The position numbers were made by a program, and so were the translations under genes. Shown piece after piece: positions 44,474 to 48,829 of a stretch of 48,829 bases of DNA (position 1 is the first letter of the stretch; each line of letters begins with the position of its first letter). Source of the stretch: Rhizobium sp. Q54 (lineage in GTDB: Bacteria; Pseudomonadota; Alphaproteobacteria; Rhizobiales; Aestuariivirgaceae); NCBI GenBank assembly GCA_945889445.1, contig CAMDBX010000002.1:66041-114869 (forward strand), read 5' to 3'. The notes under the pieces were generated by a model. It ran no database searches. It saw only the letters and a list, made by a program, of their open reading frames with translations, and had not been told where the DNA came from.

Positions 44474-44974
44474 TCAGGCTTTTCCACGGCGGCTGTCATG
44501 CTCGCCGATGAACAGCGACTCATACATCAGCAATGCCACGCCGGCAACGATGGCGATGTCCGCGATGTTGAAGACATACCAGCTAAACTGTTGATAGTAA
44601 AAGTGAAAAAAGTCAGCCACCGCACCCCGCGCGAAGCGGTCGAAGGCATTCCCAAGGGCGCCGCCGATGACCATGCCGATGGCGGCTGCGGCAATTGCCC
44701 GCTTGGCACCGCAGGCCCAGATCCACAGCAGAACGGCGATGGCGAGCGTCAGCGCAATCAGCCATTCCTGGGTGTGGGTGGTGAACAGGCCATAGGACAC
44801 GCCCTTGTTCCAGACCATCACCAGATCGAAGAAGGAGGTGATGTGGACGGGTGCTTTTTCGATGATGCCGTAGACATCCAGCATCCAGTATTTGTGCAAC
44901 TGGTCGATGCCGAAAACGATGATGGCGAGGCCCAGCGTCAGCGGTGCGAGCGGACCCCAGACTCTCCACTTCAT
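44474..44974 (-). CDS. lspA: lipoprotein signal peptidase (signal peptidase II)
   Basis: A 166-residue inner-membrane aspartyl protease with four helices. The catalytic aspartates are Asp112 in GGALGNAFDR and Asp139 in FNIADIAIV; the substrate-side motif FGIDQLHKYW is also present. It cleaves prolipoprotein signal peptides before the lipidated cysteine. ATG 44974 overlaps the ileS stop by one base (TGATG), so it is translated with ileS, as in many bacteria. The DUF3035 lipoprotein gene follows after 42 bp. Confidence 0.95.
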   Translation of the reverse strand: MKWRVWGPLAPLTLGLAIIVFGIDQLHKYWMLDVYGIIEKAPVHITSFFDLVMVWNKGVSYGLFTTHTQEWLIALTLAIAVLLWIWACGAKRAIAAAAIGMVIGGALGNAFDRFARGAVADFFHFYYQQFSWYVFNIADIAIVAGVALLMYESLFIGEHDSRRGKA

Positions 44975-47871
44975 CAGACGGTCTTTTCGAAACGGACCTG
45001 CCACTCACGCACCGCCTCGGCGTCACGCGGCGTGATGTCCGGGAATTCGGAGTCGCTACCAACTTCCGGCGTGATCTTCCAGGAACGGGCACACTTGCGG
45101 CCCTCGGCGGGCTTGAAGACCACGGCAACGCCCTTCACGGTGTCGAGTCGGAACGCATCCGCCGGGCCTTCGCCCGCGATGAGCTTGGCGCCCGAGGTGA
45201 TGGAGATTTCGGCGAGGTCGACGCCGTCGAGCGCCGCCAGTAGGTCAGGACTCGATACATAGACTTCGGGCGCAGCTTCAAGGGCCGAGCCGATGGTCTT
45301 CTTCACCTGCCGTTCGATTTCGAGCGCGCCGGTGACCACCGAGCGGACGTCGCGGACCTTGTCCCACCTGGCGGCGAGTTCGGGTGCTGCCCATTCATCC
45401 GGGCAGCGGGCGAACTGCATAAGGTGCACTGACGAGCCCTCGCCGGGGAAGCGTGACAGCCAGACCTCGTCCATGGTGAAGGCCAGCACCGGCGCCCACC
45501 AGGTGGTGAGGCAATGGAACAACTGGTCCAGCACGGTGCGGCAGGAGCGACGGCGCAAGCTCGACCAGGCGTCGCAATAAAGCGAGTCCTTGCGGATGTC
45601 GAAATAGAAGGCCGAGAGGTCGACCGTCATGAAGTTGGTCAAGAGCGCGAAGAGGCGCTTGTAGTCGAACACCTCATAGGCCTGGCGCACCTGGGCATCG
45701 AGCTCGTGCAGGCGATGCAGGATGTAGCGGTCGAGTTCCGGCATGTCCTTGGCCTGCACGAACTCCCAGTCCTGGAGATCGTCCACGGCGCCGAGGATGT
45801 AGCGCATGGTGTTGCGCAGCTTGCGATAGGCCTCGATGTTGGTCTTGAGGATCTCCGGCCCGAGGCGAAGGTCTTCCGCATAGTCAGCTGAGGCCACCCA
45901 CAGACGCAGGATATCGGCACCCGACTGCTTGATGACGTCCTGCGGGCTGACGATGTTGCCCATCGACTTCGACATCTTGCGGCCGTCCTCGGCCACCACG
46001 AAGCCGTGCGTCAGCACCGCGTCATAGGGTGCCCGCCCACGCGTGCCGCAGGCTTCGAGAAGCGAGGAATGGAACCAGCCGCGATGCTGGTCCGAGCCTT
46101 CGAGATAGATGTCCGCCGGCCACTTGAGGTCGGGGCGCTGCTCCAGCACGAAGGCGTGTGTGGAACCTGAATCGAACCAGACGTCGAGGATGTCACGTAC
46201 CTGCTCCCACTCGAGGATCGAGCAGTCGTTGCCGAGGAAGCGCTGGGCCGCGCCTTCGGCGAACCAGGCATCCGCACCCTCTTCAGTGAAGGCGTCGACG
46301 ATGCGTTGGTTGACCTTCGGGTCGTTGAGGATTTCGCCCGTCTCGCGGTTGACGAAGACGGCAATCGGCACGCCCCAGGCGCGCTGGCGCGAGATCACCC
46401 AATCGGGGCGCTGCTCGATCATGGCGCGCAGGCGGTTCTGGCCGCCGGGCGGATAGAATGTCGTCTCGTCGATGGCCTTCAGCGCCACGTCGCGCAGGCC
46501 ATGGCTGGACATGGAGATGAACCACTGCGGCGTGTTGCGGAAGATGATCGGCTTCTTCGAACGCCACGAATGCGGATACTGGTGCTTGAGTCGGCCGCGC
46601 GAGATCAGGGCTGCTGCTTCGCTCAGGGCACGGATGACCGCGTCGTTGGCGTCGCCCTTCTCGCCCTTGTCGGTGATGACGCGCTTGCCCGTGAAGCCCG
46701 GCGCATCCTTGGTGTAGAAACCATCGGCATCGACCGTGAAGGGGATTGCGTGCGGGATACCCTTGCCCTTGATGTAGGCCTCGCTGGCAACCCAGATGTT
46801 GTAGTCATCCGCGCCATGGCTGGGTGCGGTGTGGACGAAGCCCGTGCCGGTGTCGTCCGTCACGTGGTCGCCGTCGAGCATCGGCACGGCGAAATCATAA
46901 CCGAGGTGAGCGAGCGGGTGACCGAGGATCATGCCCGTCGGGTCAGCATCGCCGAGACGTTCGAAGCTTTCGACCTTGGCAGCCTTCATCACCTCTTCGG
47001 CAAGGCGATCGGCGAGGATGTAGGTGTCACCGGCCTTGGCCCAGTTGCCTTCGGGAGCGGCCTTCACTTCATAGAGGCCATAGCTGATCTTGGACGAGAA
47101 GCTGACGGCACGGTTGCCGGGGATGGTCCAGGGCGTGGTTGTCCAGATGACCACGGAGGCACCGAGCAACTTGCCCGAAGACGCTTCGCGCACAGGGAAC
47201 TTCACGAAGATCGTGTCGGACTGGTAGTCCTGGTATTCGACCTCGGCCTCGGCAAGCGCGGTCTTCTCGACCACCGACCACATGACGGGCTTGGAACCGC
47301 GATAGAGCTGGCCGGACTCGGCGAACTTCAGCAGTTCGTTGGCGATCAGCGCCTCGGCGCGGAAGTTCATGGTGAGGTAAGGGTTGTCCCAGTCGCCCGT
47401 CACGCCCAGCCGCTTGAACTCCTCGCGCTGCACGTCGATCCAGTGCGCGGCGAAGGCACGGCATTCCTTGCGGAAGTCGTTGATGGGCACGTCGTCCTTG
47501 TTGCGTCCCTTCTCGCGATACTGCTCCTCGATCTTCCACTCGATGGGAAGGCCGTGGCAGTCCCAGCCCGGCACGTAGTTGGAATCGAAGCCCTGCATCT
47601 GGCGCGAGCGGGTGACGATGTCCTTGAGGATCTTGTTGAGGGCGTGGCCGATGTGCAGGTGGCCGTTGGCGTAGGGGGGGCCGTCATGCAGCACGTATTT
47701 GGGGCGGCCGGCCGACTGCTGGCGGAGCGTGTTGTAAAGGTCGATCGCCTCCCAGCGCTTCAGAAGCTCAGGCTCGCGCTGCGGCAGACCAGCCTTCATG
47801 GCGAAGCTGGTCTTGGGCAGGAACACGGTGTCCCGGTAGCGGTCGGTCTTCTGCGGCTTGTCGTCGGACAT
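44974..47871 (-). CDS. ileS: isoleucyl-tRNA synthetase
   Basis: A 965-residue class I synthetase that charges tRNA-Ile. The HIGH motif is [14 protein letters not shown], the KMSKS loop [15 protein letters not shown], and the editing domain is present ([13 protein letters not shown]). The C-terminal zinc-binding region appears reduced: only KCARSW remains of the paired cysteines seen in E. coli. ATG 47871 ([20 protein letters not shown]) is chosen; the open frame extends to 47952 with unrelated residues. Head of the ileS-lspA-DUF3035-M16-M16 run. Confidence 0.97.
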   Translation of the reverse strand: MSDDKPQKTDRYRDTVFLPKTSFAMKAGLPQREPELLKRWEAIDLYNTLRQQSAGRPKYVLHDGPPYANGHLHIGHALNKILKDIVTRSRQMQGFDSNYVPGWDCHGLPIEWKIEEQYREKGRNKDDVPINDFRKECRAFAAHWIDVQREEFKRLGVTGDWDNPYLTMNFRAEALIANELLKFAESGQLYRGSKPVMWSVVEKTALAEAEVEYQDYQSDTIFVKFPVREASSGKLLGASVVIWTTTPWTIPGNRAVSFSSKISYGLYEVKAAPEGNWAKAGDTYILADRLAEEVMKAAKVESFERLGDADPTGMILGHPLAHLGYDFAVPMLDGDHVTDDTGTGFVHTAPSHGADDYNIWVASEAYIKGKGIPHAIPFTVDADGFYTKDAPGFTGKRVITDKGEKGDANDAVIRALSEAAALISRGRLKHQYPHSWRSKKPIIFRNTPQWFISMSSHGLRDVALKAIDETTFYPPGGQNRLRAMIEQRPDWVISRQRAWGVPIAVFVNRETGEILNDPKVNQRIVDAFTEEGADAWFAEGAAQRFLGNDCSILEWEQVRDILDVWFDSGSTHAFVLEQRPDLKWPADIYLEGSDQHRGWFHSSLLEACGTRGRAPYDAVLTHGFVVAEDGRKMSKSMGNIVSPQDVIKQSGADILRLWVASADYAEDLRLGPEILKTNIEAYRKLRNTMRYILGAVDDLQDWEFVQAKDMPELDRYILHRLHELDAQVRQAYEVFDYKRLFALLTNFMTVDLSAFYFDIRKDSLYCDAWSSLRRRSCRTVLDQLFHCLTTWWAPVLAFTMDEVWLSRFPGEGSSVHLMQFARCPDEWAAPELAARWDKVRDVRSVVTGALEIERQVKKTIGSALEAAPEVYVSSPDLLAALDGVDLAEISITSGAKLIAGEGPADAFRLDTVKGVAVVFKPAEGRKCARSWKITPEVGSDSEFPDITPRDAEAVREWQVRFEKTV

Positions 47872-48045
47872 GTGTTCGGCTCGGTCCAAATCAAGTGTTT
47901 GGGCGGCTTCTAGCAGGTTTTGGGCGGCGATAAAGCGGTGATGGATTTCCATTGCCTGCTGCCCTTGACGCCTGTGGGTGAGAGAAGCTGGCGAAAGGAA
48001 GGTGCGGACGAAGGAGGCAGTTTGTCTTCATCTGGATAGTTTTGC

Positions 48046-48073
48046 CACAATCTTGATGCTACACAAGGTTGTG
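48046..48073. promoter_or_regulatory. imperfect inverted repeat in the ileS/membrane-protein gap
   Basis: CACAATCTTG (48046-48055) and CAAGGTTGTG (48064-48073) are inverted copies at nine of ten positions with an 8-nt loop. They lie in the AT-richer 235-bp divergent gap (47872-48106), which holds no other gene I can see. This could be an operator for the rightward gene. Confidence 0.35.
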
Positions 48074-48106
48074 AAACCTATCAGAAATTGGTTTTGAGCG
48101 ACTGGA

Positions 48107-48829
48107 TTGGCGGTGCTGCTGGCGCTGTTGGTGTCGCCATGCGCTGCCCGGGCCGAGGCCCCCGCGACGTCCGTCCAACTCAGCGACGAACAGGTGAACC
48201 AGATCGTCAAGGCGGTGACCGGTGCCGTTCTGAACGACCTGAAGGCCTCCCCGCAGACGCGGGTGACGGCACCGGCCCTTCCGCCGCCTGCCTCCGGCGC
48301 CCAGGCGGCGCGTGCGGAGGAGTTTGCCAGCTTTCTGAAGCGAAAGCAGTTTGAGTTTTTCGAGCAATTCAATGCCACGCTGCGCGCCTTTCCGGCGCTG
48401 GCAGATCACATCGGCAGCATCATCGAGCGGGTCGACGGTGGGCCCAAGGGGCGTAGCACACTTGGCTTCCTCGGGTTCGTGGCGGCCATCATCGCCATCG
48501 CCGTGGCGCTGGCCCATGGCGCGGTTGCGGCAGCACGGCGGCTGTTGCCGGGTTCAGAGCCGAAGGGCGGCCCAGCCCGCGTTGCCCAGACGCTGCGCCG
48601 CACCGCCGCAAATCTCATCGGTCTTGCCGTGTTCTGGACGGTGACGACCTATGCCTCTGCCAAATTCTTCCACGGACTGGGAATGCAGGGCACGGTCGGA
48701 CAGTGGATGCTGATGGGGGCTGGGCAGTTCGGACTCTATTACACCTTGCTCCTGATCTGGTTCCGCCCGGCGGAACCTGCCTTCCGAATCGTGCCGCTTG
48801 AGGGGACTGACACGAAGCTGGCGATGCGC
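48107..48829 (+). CDS. membrane protein, possible MscS-type mechanosensitive channel (3' end outside window)
   Basis: The frame is open from 48098 to the window end; 241 residues are visible if the TTG at 48107 is used (GTG 48113 is an alternative). A signal-like stretch (AVLLALLVSPCAARA) is followed by a soluble region to about residue 125 and then three membrane segments (LGFLGFVAAIIAIAVALAHG; LIGLAVFWTVTTYASA; WMLMGAGQFGLYYTLLLIWF). Layout suggests the long N-terminal part of a large MscS-family channel, but the diagnostic beta domain would lie beyond the window. A TGA at 48095 interrupts the same frame, which otherwise continues to ATG 48056 and would complete a normal signal peptide. The true start is therefore uncertain. 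Confidence 0.55.
   Translation, partial: MAVLLALLVSPCAARAEAPATSVQLSDEQVNQIVKAVTGAVLNDLKASPQTRVTAPALPPPASGAQAARAEEFASFLKRKQFEFFEQFNATLRAFPALADHIGSIIERVDGGPKGRSTLGFLGFVAAIIAIAVALAHGAVAAARRLLPGSEPKGGPARVAQTLRRTAANLIGLAVFWTVTTYASAKFFHGLGMQGTVGQWMLMGAGQFGLYYTLLLIWFRPAEPAFRIVPLEGTDTKLAMR

Noticed and set aside
46306-47913. 535-codon open frame antisense to ileS
   Set aside because: No recognisable domain; ileS on the other strand has all class I synthetase motifs.
48095-48097. TGA as a selenocysteine codon
   Set aside because: No selenocysteine insertion structure is seen, and a selenocysteine inside a signal peptide would have no function.

Overview
This window is a GC-rich stretch of bacterial chromosome (about 60-65 % GC by eye) from an alphaproteobacterium, most likely order Hyphomicrobiales (Rhizobiales). 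The evidence is the gene set: a class II DAHP synthase, a DUF2093 protein, linked psd-pssA, divergent xseA/purD, an ileS-lspA-DUF3035-M16-M16 run, an endonuclease-type MutL, and dispersed palindromes of the kind common in alphaproteobacterial intergenic DNA. Coding density is very high. I see no tRNA, rRNA, insertion sequence, phage gene or CRISPR array. All long open frames antisense to the named genes look like GC-driven shadows. No gap between genes exceeds 300 bases.

Layout. 2-3047 (+): the end of a circularly permuted ATP-grasp gene, then an alpha-E protein, a transglutaminase-like peptidase and Anbu, a proteasome-like peptidase. This is a known but functionally unsettled peptide synthesis/cleavage cluster. 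3229-8520 (-): an oligopeptide ABC importer (binding protein, two permeases, fused double ATPase). 8613-11225 (-): a large HpnN-like RND/MMPL transporter. 11319-14854 (+): a Cys/Met-metabolism PLP enzyme and a secreted subtilisin-like protease with three cysteine-bearing repeats. 14847-19878 (-): pssA, psd, an Atm1-type ABC exporter and a LysM protein with a 39-bp coding minisatellite. 20050-29520: a LOG-family hydrolase, RarD, citramalate synthase, CysS, two tandem EamA transporters, a GST, DAHP synthase, a small membrane protein and a DUF2093 protein. 29606-36445: an M29 aminopeptidase, XseA, and a PurD-led run containing a haloacetate-dehalogenase-like hydrolase, an APH-fold kinase and a patatin. 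36426-39323: TadA, RluB, RsmD and a mandelate-racemase-subgroup enzyme. 39367-47871 (-): MutL, an M16 peptidase pair, a DUF3035 lipoprotein, LspA and IleS. 48107-end (+): the start of a membrane protein, possibly a mechanosensitive channel, with an in-frame TGA in what looks like its signal-peptide coding region.

Most of the window is housekeeping. The parts that most deserve a second look are the Anbu cluster, the hydrolase at 33644-34546 whose catalytic residues match fluoroacetate dehalogenase one for one, the 39-bp repeat tract in the LysM gene, the enolase-superfamily enzyme of unknown substrate coupled to rsmD, the interrupted 5' end of the last gene, and several genes (M29 aminopeptidase, atm1, perhaps tadA and the S8 protease) whose promoter-like hexamers sit so close to the start codon that leaderless mRNAs are plausible. 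I found no clearly undescribed multi-gene defence or mobile system.
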